Part shown: in pieces, positions 8,451 through 16,476 of the stretch | How the letters are laid out: each line of letters begins with the position of its first letter | Numbering within the stretch: the first letter of the stretch is position 1 | Origin: CAYJLB01 sp964370845 | GTDB taxonomy: Bacteria > Bacillota > Clostridia > Oscillospirales > Ruminococcaceae | Assembly (NCBI GenBank): GCA_964370845.1 | Contig: CAYJLB010000006.1 | Location: forward strand, 1-64,000 | Reading direction: 5' to 3' | DNA: 64,000 nucleotides | Program-made: the position numbers and the translations under genes | The notes under the pieces: generated by a model | The model's database searches: none | What the model was told of the DNA's origin: nothing | What the model saw: only the letters and a program-made list of their open reading frames with translations

Positions 8451-9773
8451 ATGGACTATATAGTATTAACATTTTTGGTTATATTAACTATAATAATGAT
8501 AGTTATTCTGTTAATATTGCTTAAAAAAAATAATGACAGCAAGATAGCAGAAAAGCTGGATTTGCTTCAAGAAAAGCTGAATTATGAAACTCTTAGGAAC
8601 GAAAATTTAGAAAGGCAACTCACAGAGAAACTTTCTATTTTTTCCGAGAATTCTTACAAGTTACAGCGACAGGTTGGAGATGGACTTACACAGCAAATTT
8701 CCACTTTTGACAAGAATAATTCCTATAAGTTTTCTTCACTTTCTCAATCCTTAAATGAGCAATTATCCTTGTCAGAACGACGGTTTCAGGGCTTTTCAAT
8801 GCAAACTTCCGAGAATTTAAATAATATAAGAAACACTCTTGAAAAGCAGTTGACTTCCTTGCAAAATGACAATAATTTGAAACTTGATGAGATGAAAAAA
8901 GTTGTAGATGAAAAGTTGCAGGAAACTTTAAATAAGCGAATGAATGAGTCTTTTCAACTTGTAAATGAACGTTTGGAACAAGTTTACAAAGGCCTTGGAG
9001 AGATGCAAAACCTTGCTAACGGTGTTGGTGATTTGAAAAAAGTTTTAACTAATGTCAAATCACGAGGAATTTTAGGAGAAATTCAATTATCAGCTATTTT
9101 ACAAGAAATTTTGTCACCAGAGCAATATGAAACAAATATTGCAACCATTCCAAATAGCAAAAATTTTGTTGAATTTGCAGTAAAAATTCCTACCGAAAAT
9201 GGTGAATTTGTATACTTACCAATTGACTCAAAATTCCCTGGTGACAGCTATAGAAATTTGCAAGATGCTTATGATTTAGGCGACAAAACTCAAGTAGAAC
9301 TTGCCGCAAAAAACTTAATTTCTACCTTAAAGTCTGAAGCAAAAATGATTCGTGATAAGTACATAAACTCGCCTTATACAACGGATTTTGCCATAATGTT
9401 CCTCCCTTTTGAGGGGCTTTACGCCGAGGCTGTCAACCGTGGAATGGTTGAAATTTTGCAAAATCAATATCACATAAATTTGGCTGGACCGAGCACGATG
9501 GCAGCACTTTTGAACTCACTTCAAATGGGATTTCGCGCCTTTGCAATCCAAAAAAGAAGTGGCGAGGTTTGGAAGGTTCTTTCCGCTGTAAAAACCGAAT
9601 TTGACAAGTTCGAAATTGCTATAAATTCTACACAAAACCGCTTGAAACAAGCAAATGACGAACTTGAAAAACTTGTCGGAACTCGCACTCGGCAAATTCA
9701 ACGTAGCCTAAAAAACGTTTCAACTTTAGATAATTCCGAAAGCTTTGAAATTCTAAACTCATTGTCAGATTAA
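8451..9773 (+). CDS. rmuC: DNA recombination protein RmuC homologue
   Basis: A 440-residue membrane-anchored coiled-coil protein with a nuclease-like RmuC domain, a family linked to limiting inversions and rearrangements at inverted repeats. A single N-terminal membrane segment (about 3-24, LTFLVILTIIMIVILLILL) is followed by a long coiled coil (about 25-190). The RmuC domain (about 195-410) includes KSRGILGEIQLSAILQEIL, YLPIDSKFPGDSY and FLPFEGLYAEAV, all typical of the family. The gene has its own promoter after a divergent gene and a strong terminator. AAAGGA precedes the ATG. Confidence 0.92.
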   Translation: MDYIVLTFLVILTIIMIVILLILLKKNNDSKIAEKLDLLQEKLNYETLRNENLERQLTEKLSIFSENSYKLQRQVGDGLTQQISTFDKNNSYKFSSLSQSLNEQLSLSERRFQGFSMQTSENLNNIRNTLEKQLTSLQNDNNLKLDEMKKVVDEKLQETLNKRMNESFQLVNERLEQVYKGLGEMQNLANGVGDLKKVLTNVKSRGILGEIQLSAILQEILSPEQYETNIATIPNSKNFVEFAVKIPTENGEFVYLPIDSKFPGDSYRNLQDAYDLGDKTQVELAAKNLISTLKSEAKMIRDKYINSPYTTDFAIMFLPFEGLYAEAVNRGMVEILQNQYHINLAGPSTMAALLNSLQMGFRAFAIQKRSGEVWKVLSAVKTEFDKFEIAINSTQNRLKQANDELEKLVGTRTRQIQRSLKNVSTLDNSESFEILNSLSD

Positions 9774-9813
9774 CTAAATTGCTGTTATAAAAATATTAAT
9801 ATTACACAAAAGT

Positions 9814-9856
9814 GGCGAATGAAATAACATCAAATGTCTTTCATTCGCCATTTTTT
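9814..9856 (+). terminator. Intrinsic terminator of rmuC
   Basis: The stem GGCGAATGAAA / TTTCATTCGCC (9814-9824 and 9839-9849) is followed by a T run on the plus strand, between two convergent genes. Confidence 0.85.
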
Positions 9857-9859
9857 TAT

Positions 9860-10663
9860 CTATAAATTGAAAAATCTAACAAAATTTTTTTTAAATATTT
9901 TCTCATAATCATTAAAACTCAAACCAAGTTTTAACACCATATCTACCTCAGTTTTATGATTCCACATAGGGAAATCTGTCCCAAAAGCTAGTTTGTTAAT
10001 ATCAAATTTTTTAATAAGGTCTTTCACGTAGTCGACACCCTTAAAACCCAACGTGCTTGAGGTGTCAAAGATGATATTATCGAAGTCCATTAGACATTCA
10101 ACCGACTCTTCCCATCGGCAATATCCACCAAAATGAGCTGCAATTGCAGACAAATTTGGATATTTTGTCAACACGTTTTTCAGGCGATATGGCCGAGAAT
10201 AGTCATGCCTGTCATCTCCCATATGAAATAAAATCGGCAATTTCCCCTCAACATAGCTGTAAATTCTATCAGCTTTTTCATCATCAATATTGAATTTTTG
10301 GAAGTCAGAGTGTAATTTTATCCCTTTAAACCCTTTTTCAACCAATCCATCAACAATTTCTTCAATATTATCGTTGTCTGGGTGTAGGGTCCCAAAACCA
10401 ACAAATTCTTCGTGTTTTTCACACTCTAAACCGATAAAATCGTTGATTGATTCAGTTTGCTCAGGAACAGTTGCCGCTGTACAAACAAGCATTTTTTTCA
10501 CTAAAACCTCTTTGGCACTTTTCAACAAAACTTCGCTACTTCCAACGTGAAACATATCAGTTTCGTAAAATTCACCTATGGCTTTTGCGGCTTTTTCAGC
10601 TACTTTTAATGGAAAAATATGATTGTGTATGTCATAAATTTCAAACTCTCTCGCTTCGAACAT
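9860..10663 (-). CDS. Amidohydrolase-family protein (TIM-barrel metal hydrolase)
   Basis: A 267-residue protein of the amidohydrolase-2 type, usually metal-dependent hydrolases or decarboxylases. Metal-ligand motifs: YDIHNH (H13, H15), IKLHSDF, ILFHMGDD, AAHFGGY, and the terminal Asp in FGTDFPMW. It is single-domain with no signal peptide. The frame is open to a TTG at 10696, but that region lies inside the terminator hairpin of the upstream gene. The ATG at 10663 gives the start nearest the conserved YDIHNH strand and is preferred, though its ribosome binding site (GAGTG) is weak. Its location 20 bases past a terminator suggests low-level readthrough expression. The substrate is unknown. Confidence 0.82.
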   Translation of the reverse strand: MFEAREFEIYDIHNHIFPLKVAEKAAKAIGEFYETDMFHVGSSEVLLKSAKEVLVKKMLVCTAATVPEQTESINDFIGLECEKHEEFVGFGTLHPDNDNIEEIVDGLVEKGFKGIKLHSDFQKFNIDDEKADRIYSYVEGKLPILFHMGDDRHDYSRPYRLKNVLTKYPNLSAIAAHFGGYCRWEESVECLMDFDNIIFDTSSTLGFKGVDYVKDLIKKFDINKLAFGTDFPMWNHKTEVDMVLKLGLSFNDYEKIFKKNFVRFFNL

Positions 10664-10680
10664 ATCATCACTCAATTCTA

Positions 10681-10728
10681 ATAAAATAAGGAGCAATAAA
10701 GTCGCATTTGCAACAATTATCGCTCCTT
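10681..10728 (-). terminator. Intrinsic terminator of the chemoreceptor gene
   Basis: On the minus strand the stem AAGGAGCGATAA / TTATTGCTCCTT (one G-U pair) is followed by TTTTATT. It lies between the chemoreceptor stop and the amidohydrolase start. Confidence 0.75.
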
Positions 10729-10738
10729 TAAAGTCTAA

Positions 10739-11740
10739 TTATTGTACTAAATCTACAATTTCCTTGAATAAATCTGAAATTTCTACGCTACTTTGATTAA
10801 ATCCGCGGAAAGTGCTTGTTGTTGCGTTTAATAATTTTTGAATTTGAGTTGAATTCTCGTCGATGCTTGTAATTCTTGACTCAATAGTGTCAACAGACGC
10901 CTTTGAAACATCAGCTAGACTTCTAACTTCTTGTGCAATTACACCAAAACCACGTCCGCTTTCTTTAGCGTGAGAAGCCTCGATTGAAGCATTAAATCCT
11001 AAAATTCTTGTGTTCATAGCAACATTTTGGATAGATTGAACATTATCTTTTGCTTCGTCAATTTGACCAGTTGTTTCTGCAATTAATTGGTAAACTTTTT
11101 CTACATTTTCGAAAATTTCGTGAGATTTAACAACATTTTGCTCCAATTTTTTGTTAATATCAATAATGTGATTTGCAATTATTTCATTGCTATTTCCATT
11201 GTAATTAGTAGTGAATTCACGATTTTTTTCCTTAACCATTGAGAAAAAGGTGCTCATTGAAACTTGCATCATTTCACAGAAATTATCAACTTTTTCAGTA
11301 GTTACAATTTCAACATTTTTTGCAGCAGCAACATAAGCATTTTTGTCTAAAGCAAGGTTAGCACAGTCTTGTTCGAGCTGTGCAGAGGATATTTCTTTTC
11401 CAAAAACATCTCCGCCGACGATTAACGCAACGCATGCTCCGTCAACAACGATTGGAACTGCAACTTTTACCACGGAATTTCCACAAGTGACAGTTGCATA
11501 TTTTTTAGAAGTTATAGCTTTTTTGGAGACATCGTTTTGGTAACTTTCCATAGTTCTCGCCACAATATCAGAACCTTTTCGCAACAAAAGTGACAAACCC
11601 GATGCATTGTATACTTCCAAAACAATTGCACCTTTTGGGTCAGTTAGCCAAAGTGCCATTCCGGTAGCTTTTGCATAAGAGTCAAGCATTTGTCCAACCT
11701 CTGACAATGGGATATAAGTTAAAATATTTTCCGTGTTCAT
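10739..11740 (-). CDS. Soluble PocR-domain methyl-accepting chemotaxis-type signalling protein
   Basis: A 333-residue protein with no membrane segment or HAMP domain. The N-terminal 170 residues look like a PocR ligand-binding domain (SEVGQMLDSYAKATGMALWLTD, then ALIVGGDVFG). A coiled coil of about 190-330 follows and contains the receptor hairpin, with NTRILGFNASIEASHA and GRGFGVIAQEVRSLAD in place of the canonical tip. It should be a cytoplasmic sensor that acts on CheA/CheW arrays or a related kinase. No che genes lie in this window. PocR domains in other proteins bind small carbon compounds, but the ligand here is unknown. GGAAAGGA precedes the ATG and an intrinsic terminator follows. Confidence 0.85.
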   Translation of the reverse strand: MNTENILTYIPLSEVGQMLDSYAKATGMALWLTDPKGAIVLEVYNASGLSLLLRKGSDIVARTMESYQNDVSKKAITSKKYATVTCGNSVVKVAVPIVVDGACVALIVGGDVFGKEISSAQLEQDCANLALDKNAYVAAAKNVEIVTTEKVDNFCEMMQVSMSTFFSMVKEKNREFTTNYNGNSNEIIANHIIDINKKLEQNVVKSHEIFENVEKVYQLIAETTGQIDEAKDNVQSIQNVAMNTRILGFNASIEASHAKESGRGFGVIAQEVRSLADVSKASVDTIESRITSIDENSTQIQKLLNATTSTFRGFNQSSVEISDLFKEIVDLVQ

Positions 11741-11770
11741 AAAAAATTCAATTCCTTTCCTGCTTATAGA

Positions 11771-13129
11771 CTAGCTTTTTTTTTGATTTTTGTTAAGAAG
11801 AGCCATTAACTCCTCAATTTGCTGATTATTTTTCTTCCTAGCACCACTATTGCTAGGTCTTTGCCCCTGTTTTGCTGGAGGTCTTTGTTGAGGCCGTTTC
11901 ACTGGTGGAAGTGCTGTTTTTGCGTCAATTTTTTTGTTTTGAGCAGAAGCTTGTAATGGTGGATTTTTTACTTGTTTTATGTCATCTTTACTAGCTTTGA
12001 ACTGAAACTCTTTAGGTTTTTGATTGCTAGAACTTTCGTTTGATATATTAACATTTATGTTTAATACAGCAGTTTGTCCACTTGATAAAAGAGCTGAATT
12101 TGTTGAAGTTGCACTGTTTTTAACTAAATGTTTGTTCAATTCCTCCGAACTTGCAGTCGGCTCTTTTTCCTTTTGATAAGTCGCAACTCCACGTTCATCA
12201 ACAGTAATTTTTACTGGAATTGGGACTTGTTGCACAAATTCAAGCTCGTCATTATTTACAGAATTAACCTCTTTAACTTGTTGAAATTCAATAGTTTTAT
12301 CTTTAGCTTTTTCTCTTTCAACTAACGGTATAACTTTGTTTTGTAAAGCTTGTTGATCACTCTTAAGACTTGGAATTTGTTTATTTTGAACAGGAATTTC
12401 TGTGGAAGGTCTTTTCACAAACTCATCTTTGCGATAAAGTGGAGCTTTATTTTCTCCATTTACAACAGAAGAATTCACAGGTTTCACAGCATTATTTTTA
12501 CCAAAATTGCTAGAAACATTTGCGTTTGTAACAGGTCTTGAAACCGCATTAACACTTGGTTTAGTAGTGTTTAGAGTAAATTCATCTTCTTCCTCGTCGT
12601 TATGAATTTTTCGCAAAATTTTAATAAGTTGAATAATTAACAAAACTATTCCTGGTATAACTACAAAAAGGATTACACCAACTTGGGAAGTTGCAAAAAT
12701 TATGAAATCCCCTAAAGATTGGCTTGTAAAAACAGCTTCACCGATTATTTTTTCCTCAGGAACTGCAATAAGTCGCTGATTTCCCGAATAACTTCTCATT
12801 ATGTAAGTCTTTGAATTATCTTCCGCTATTTCAACACTATGAACTCCTAAAACTGTTGTCAAATCGCCGTCAACAACGTTACAAAGTAAAACTTTATTTA
12901 TTGGATTTTCAGAAATTTCCCCAGTTTTCACGAAAACAGCGGAGTCGTCAAGGACATAAGGCTCCATTGCAGTACCGTTCATAATATATATATTGTACCC
13001 AAAAAAAGAAGGTGCACTATTACTATCCTTAAACAGATAAGCACCCACAAGGACCGCCAAAATCGCTATGAGTAAAATTATTGAAATCACATTTGAAATT
13101 ACGTTTATAATGCTACTTTTTTCTCTCAT
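11771..13129 (-). CDS. SipW-type signal peptidase-like membrane protein, probably catalytically inactive
   Basis: A 452-residue protein with an S26B (SipW-like) signal-peptidase core and a long tail. Transmembrane segments lie at about 11-32 and 144-168. The core contains NGTAMEPYV where active SipW enzymes have SGSMEP: aligned on Met-Glu-Pro, the catalytic Ser position is Ala54 (Thr53 beside it). A His that could correspond to the general base is present in GVHSVE (H97). Residues 180-452 are an extended Gln/Lys/Pro/Asn-rich cytoplasmic tail ending in a basic stretch. The ATG at 13129 has GGAAGGA at normal distance; the longer frame begins seven codons earlier. Function unknown; an envelope scaffold or a pseudo-protease that binds exported proteins is a guess. 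Confidence 0.7.
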   Translation of the reverse strand: MREKSSIINVISNVISIILLIAILAVLVGAYLFKDSNSAPSFFGYNIYIMNGTAMEPYVLDDSAVFVKTGEISENPINKVLLCNVVDGDLTTVLGVHSVEIAEDNSKTYIMRSYSGNQRLIAVPEEKIIGEAVFTSQSLGDFIIFATSQVGVILFVVIPGIVLLIIQLIKILRKIHNDEEEDEFTLNTTKPSVNAVSRPVTNANVSSNFGKNNAVKPVNSSVVNGENKAPLYRKDEFVKRPSTEIPVQNKQIPSLKSDQQALQNKVIPLVEREKAKDKTIEFQQVKEVNSVNNDELEFVQQVPIPVKITVDERGVATYQKEKEPTASSEELNKHLVKNSATSTNSALLSSGQTAVLNINVNISNESSSNQKPKEFQFKASKDDIKQVKNPPLQASAQNKKIDAKTALPPVKRPQQRPPAKQGQRPSNSGARKKNNQQIEELMALLNKNQKKS

Positions 13130-13160
13130 TACTATTCCTTCCGTATTCATTATTTACTTC

Positions 13161-13189
13161 ATTATACTACAATTTTTTATACATTACAA
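13161..13189 (-). promoter_or_regulatory. Promoter of the signal-peptidase-like gene
   Basis: On the minus strand TTGTAA (13184-13189) and TATAAT (13161-13166) are separated by 17 bases, about 30 bases before the start codon. Confidence 0.7.
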
Positions 13190-13409
13190 TATTTTTACCG
13201 AATTTTTTTTATATTTTCGCAATTATTTATTTTTTCAAACTTTATTTTGTCTTTAAACAATATTTTACTCCCACATTAACTTATTGAAGAAAAAATGTTA
13301 AATTATAATTAAATCTATAAAATTTATTGTTTTTTGCAGTTTTTTATGTTATTATAATTAACATAGTTATCTTCTTACATTTATATAGAAAGGTTGCGTC
13401 CTAGTACAA

Positions 13410-14138
13410 TTGCTTTTATACAACTCCAGTTGTGGCAATGTTAGGTCGTATGGCATTAATATGAATAGTCAAACACCTCCGCAAGTTAGCGGAACTTTGA
13501 GAAAATTTGCCCTTAGAATTCCCAGCGTTATCGAAAAATGCAGCGGAATTGACATTTTTGGAAAGAGAATTAAGTCCCTTGTGTTTTCCACCGACGTTGC
13601 AATAATTAAAAATATTAACGCAGATGCTGTAATCGCTGTTTACCCTTTTACTCCCCAACCTGTCATAACTCAAGCTTTGATGTTGGCGGCTGATATTCCT
13701 GTTTTTGCAGGAGTTGGTGGCGGTCTAACTCAAGGCGTTCGGGTTTACAACCTTGCTCTCCACGCTGAATTTCAAGGGGCAATGGGTGTTGTTGTCAACG
13801 CGCCCACTTCAAACGAAGTAGTAAAATCTGTGTCCGAGGCAATCGACATTCCTGTTGTTGTAACAGTTGTCAATGAGCAAGTGGATTTTGCAGCAAGAAT
13901 AAAGGCTGGAGCTACAATTTTCAATGTTTCAGCAGCGTCAAAAACTCCGTCTATCGTAAAGAAAATTCGTGAGGAATTCCCAGATTTTCCTATAATTGCA
14001 ACGGGAGGACCAACCGATGAAAGCATTTTGGAAACCATTGAAGCAGGTGCAAACGCTATCACTTACACACCGCCAGCTTCGGGCGAAGTTTTCAAGGATA
14101 TTATGAACGCATATCGTGAAAACAAACCTCACCCTTAA
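13410..14138 (+). CDS. TIM-barrel protein of unknown substrate (annotated elsewhere only as hydrolase)
   Basis: An open frame of up to 242 residues with beta-alpha repeats and phosphate-binding-like glycine loops (FAGVGGGLTQG, IIATGGPTDESIL), as in HisA/HisF-type or enolase-like TIM barrels. LGTLRKFALRIPS-like and IDIFGKRIKSLVFSTD segments look conserved rather than random, but no catalytic set is recognised. The start is uncertain: a TTG at 13410 gives the longest frame, an ATG at 13461 lacks a ribosome binding site, and the AGAAAGG at 13387 is too far from both. A second ATG at 13438 reads another frame for only eight codons. No signal peptide or membrane segment was seen. Confidence 0.65.
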   Translation: MLLYNSSCGNVRSYGINMNSQTPPQVSGTLRKFALRIPSVIEKCSGIDIFGKRIKSLVFSTDVAIIKNINADAVIAVYPFTPQPVITQALMLAADIPVFAGVGGGLTQGVRVYNLALHAEFQGAMGVVVNAPTSNEVVKSVSEAIDIPVVVTVVNEQVDFAARIKAGATIFNVSAASKTPSIVKKIREEFPDFPIIATGGPTDESILETIEAGANAITYTPPASGEVFKDIMNAYRENKPHP

Positions 14139-14191
14139 AAATATGCATAAATTGTATAAATATACATCAAAAATGCATAAAATGTGAATAT

Positions 14192-14209
14192 TTTGAATAA
14201 TTATGCATT
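14192..14209. promoter_or_regulatory. ARG-box-like operator upstream of argG
   Basis: TTTGAATAATTATGCATT matches the known ArgR/AhrC box pattern (TGAAT, four A/T, ATTCA) with one mismatch. Weaker related copies containing ATGCATAAA lie at about 14143-14190. The site abuts the -35 box at 14216, so arginine-bound ArgR could repress here. No argR gene is in this window. Confidence 0.6.
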
Positions 14210-14215
14210 TACCTC

Positions 14216-14243
14216 TTGACAAATTAGAAAAATTGTGTATAAT
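14216..14243 (+). promoter_or_regulatory. Promoter of argG
   Basis: A perfect TTGACA (14216-14221) and a perfect TATAAT (14238-14243) are separated by 16 bases. This is the most consensus-like promoter in the window. It is flanked by the ARG-box-like sequence, and another GAATATTCAATTATT stretch lies at about 14248 over the start region. Confidence 0.85.
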
Positions 14244-14325
14244 TAAAGAATATTCAATTATTAACGTATTGAAGTTTATTTTTAGTGGAATTTTCCGCTA
14301 AACAACGAGAAAGGATTTGAATTTA

Positions 14326-15555
14326 ATGGCAAAAGAAATCAAAAAAGTTGTCCTTGCTTATTCAGGGGGACTTGACACATCTATCATTATTTCTTGGTTA
14401 AAAGAAAATTATAACAATTGTGAAGTTGTATGCGTTTCAGGGGACGTTGGACAAGGAACTGAACTTGACGGACTTGAAGAAAAAGCACTGAAAACAGGCG
14501 CTTCTAAGCTTTATATTGAGGATTTGAACAAAGAATTTGTTGAAGAATTTGTTTTCCCTACTATGAAAGCTGGCGCTGTTTATGAAAATAAATATTTGTT
14601 AGGAACGTCATTTGCACGTCCTATTATTGCTAAAAGAATTGTTGAAATTGCACTAAAAGAAGGTGCTGATGCAATTTGTCACGGTTGTACTGGTAAAGGT
14701 AACGACCAAGTGCGTTTTGAGCTTACAATTAAAGCTTTTGCACCTGATATGCACATCATTGCTCCTTGGAGAATTTGGGATATTAAGAGCCGTGATGAAG
14801 CGATTAACTACGCAGAAGAACGCAATATTCCGCTAAAAATTAACCGCGAAACTAACTATTCTAAAGATAAAAACTTGTGGCATTTATCACACGAAGGTCT
14901 TGACCTTGAAGATCCTGCAAATGAGCCACAATATAATAAAGAAGGCTTCCTTGAAATGGGTGTTTCCCCTGAACAAGCGCCTGACAAGCCAACTTATGTG
15001 ACAATTTCCTTTGAAAATGGTAACCCTATCAAGCTTGACGGAGTTGCTATGGGCGGAGTTGAACTTTTAACTAAATTGAACGAAATTGGCGGTGCTAATG
15101 GTATTGGACTTGTTGATTTAGTTGAAAATAGACTTGTTGGAATGAAATCTCGTGGTGTTTATGAAACTCCTGGTGGAAGCATTTTGTACCACGCACATGA
15201 AGTTCTTGAAACTATCTGTCTTGACAAAGAAACTCAACATTATAAATATATTATTGCTCAAAAATATGCTGATTTAGTATATAATGGACAATGGTACACT
15301 CCTTTAAGAGAGGCTCTTGATGCTTTTGTTGAGGAAACTCAAAAGACTGTTACTGGCGAAGTAAAGCTTAAACTTTACAAAGGTAACATTATTAATGCTG
15401 GCGTTACTTCACCTTACACATTGTTTGATGAAGAAGTTGCAACTTTCGACGAGGACAACGTTTACAACCAAGCTGATGCGGAAGGATTTATCAATCTATT
15501 TGGACTTCCACTTCAAGTTAAGGCAAGACTTGACCAAAGAAGAAGTGGCAAATAG
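14326..15555 (+). CDS. argG: Argininosuccinate synthase
   Basis: Joins citrulline and aspartate with ATP to give argininosuccinate, the penultimate step of arginine synthesis. The 409-residue length is normal. The PP-loop AYSGGLDTSII lies near the N-terminus. GCTGKGNDQVRFE and the citrulline/aspartate-binding NRETNYSKDKNLWHLSHEG are intact, as is MKSRGVYETPGG. The ATG at 14326 follows AGAAAGGA; a TTG at 14317 would add three residues. The gene has its own promoter and a terminator. The rest of the arg genes follow on the same strand. Confidence 0.97.
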   Translation: MAKEIKKVVLAYSGGLDTSIIISWLKENYNNCEVVCVSGDVGQGTELDGLEEKALKTGASKLYIEDLNKEFVEEFVFPTMKAGAVYENKYLLGTSFARPIIAKRIVEIALKEGADAICHGCTGKGNDQVRFELTIKAFAPDMHIIAPWRIWDIKSRDEAINYAEERNIPLKINRETNYSKDKNLWHLSHEGLDLEDPANEPQYNKEGFLEMGVSPEQAPDKPTYVTISFENGNPIKLDGVAMGGVELLTKLNEIGGANGIGLVDLVENRLVGMKSRGVYETPGGSILYHAHEVLETICLDKETQHYKYIIAQKYADLVYNGQWYTPLREALDAFVEETQKTVTGEVKLKLYKGNIINAGVTSPYTLFDEEVATFDEDNVYNQADAEGFINLFGLPLQVKARLDQRRSGK

Positions 15556-15569
15556 TTACACAATTTGTC

Positions 15570-15595
15570 AAAATATAACTATTTTGTTATATTTT
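15570..15595 (+). repeat. Small inverted repeat after argG
   Basis: AAAATATAAC / GTTATATTTT with a 6-base loop lies 15 bases after the argG stop. It is AT-only and ahead of the stronger terminator, so it may protect the 3' end or be chance in AT-rich DNA. Confidence 0.4.
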
Positions 15596-15648
15596 GGTGT
15601 GCATATGTAACTTTTTGTGCTAATTTATTAAAATTTTATTAATTTAAA

Positions 15649-15683
15649 GGGCGAACTACAATGTTCGCCCCTTAGATTTTTTT
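15649..15683 (+). terminator. Intrinsic terminator of argG
   Basis: The stem GGGCGAAC / GTTCGCCC with a 6-base loop is followed by CTTAGA and a T7 run. It separates argG from the following genes, which would need readthrough or a promoter not recognised here. Confidence 0.8.
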
Positions 15684-15713
15684 CATAGCAAATGTTTATT
15701 TTTGGAGGAGTTT

Positions 15714-16100
15714 ATGAAAAGTATAAAACCAGGTAGAGGTCCCTCGAAAATGAGCGGAATTGGCTCAATTTTTGTTGCACTTTTTGGAGTATTCTGGACA
15801 CTTTTTACTCTTAATAGCGGTTTTGGATTTATGGCAATTTTCGGAATTATCTTTATTATTTTTGCTATAGTTCAAGCAGTTTATCACTTTAAAAATGCTA
15901 CTTCAAAAAATCGATACTCAATTTTGGATATTACTGACGCGGGTGAGGAAATTGACCCTTTACAAGAAAAATTCGGCAAACCTACTAAATTTGAAAATAC
16001 AAATCTAGCACAAAGCAACAATAATTTTTGCCCTTACTGTGGTGAAAAATTGCTTGCTGAGTTTAGATTTTGCAATAAATGTGGCAAGGAATTGCCTTAA
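15714..16100 (+). CDS. Membrane protein with C-terminal zinc ribbon
   Basis: A 128-residue protein of unknown function. Two membrane segments (about 18-40 and 42-60) follow a basic N-terminus. A cytoplasmic linker leads to a double-CxxC zinc ribbon (FCPYCGEKLL, FCNKCGKELP) at about 103-128. The ATG at 15714 follows a perfect GGAGGAG; the TTG at 15702 lies within that site. It lies between argG and argH beside a second zinc-ribbon membrane protein. Zinc ribbons of this type often mediate protein or nucleic-acid contacts, but its role is unknown. Confidence 0.75.
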   Translation: MKSIKPGRGPSKMSGIGSIFVALFGVFWTLFTLNSGFGFMAIFGIIFIIFAIVQAVYHFKNATSKNRYSILDITDAGEEIDPLQEKFGKPTKFENTNLAQSNNNFCPYCGEKLLAEFRFCNKCGKELP

Positions 16101-16129
16101 AAAATTATAAATTAAAAAGAGGATTATAA

Positions 16130-16423
16130 ATGAAGCATTTTTTAACATTTGTTGGTATAGCAATCATTATCGCTTCGATCATACTAGGTATAGGCACTGG
16201 ATACGTTTTAGGATTTTTTACGACATTGATTTATGGAATTATCCCTTCAGTAATTTTTTTCGCACTTTCAATAATCATCGAAAATCAAGAGAGAATTATG
16301 TCTATGCAATACAAAACTGGCGGTAGTAGTATTTTTACTAAAACCATTGAATGTTACAACTGCAAAAAGACATATACATCTGACTTTTCATATTGTCCAC
16401 ACTGTGGTCGAACTCAAGAATAA
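16130..16423 (+). CDS. Small membrane protein with C-terminal zinc ribbon
   Basis: A 97-residue protein with two predicted membrane segments (about 4-28 and 31-50) and a C-terminal CYNCKKTY / YCPHCGRTQE zinc ribbon. GAGGA precedes the ATG. It follows the preceding gene by 29 bases and shares its design of membrane part plus zinc ribbon, so the two may be distant paralogues or partners. Function unknown. Their location among arginine genes is probably co-transcription rather than a role in arginine synthesis. Confidence 0.75.
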   Translation: MKHFLTFVGIAIIIASIILGIGTGYVLGFFTTLIYGIIPSVIFFALSIIIENQERIMSMQYKTGGSSIFTKTIECYNCKKTYTSDFSYCPHCGRTQE

Positions 16424-16476
16424 TATTAACTTTTTGTTAATAACTAATTAATTTTAACAATAAATAGGAGGCTATT

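Noticed and set aside
13438..13464. Separate small ORF starting at an ATG inside the TIM-barrel gene
   Set aside because: It is only eight codons long with no ribosome binding site, and is noted only as a sign of an uncertain start.
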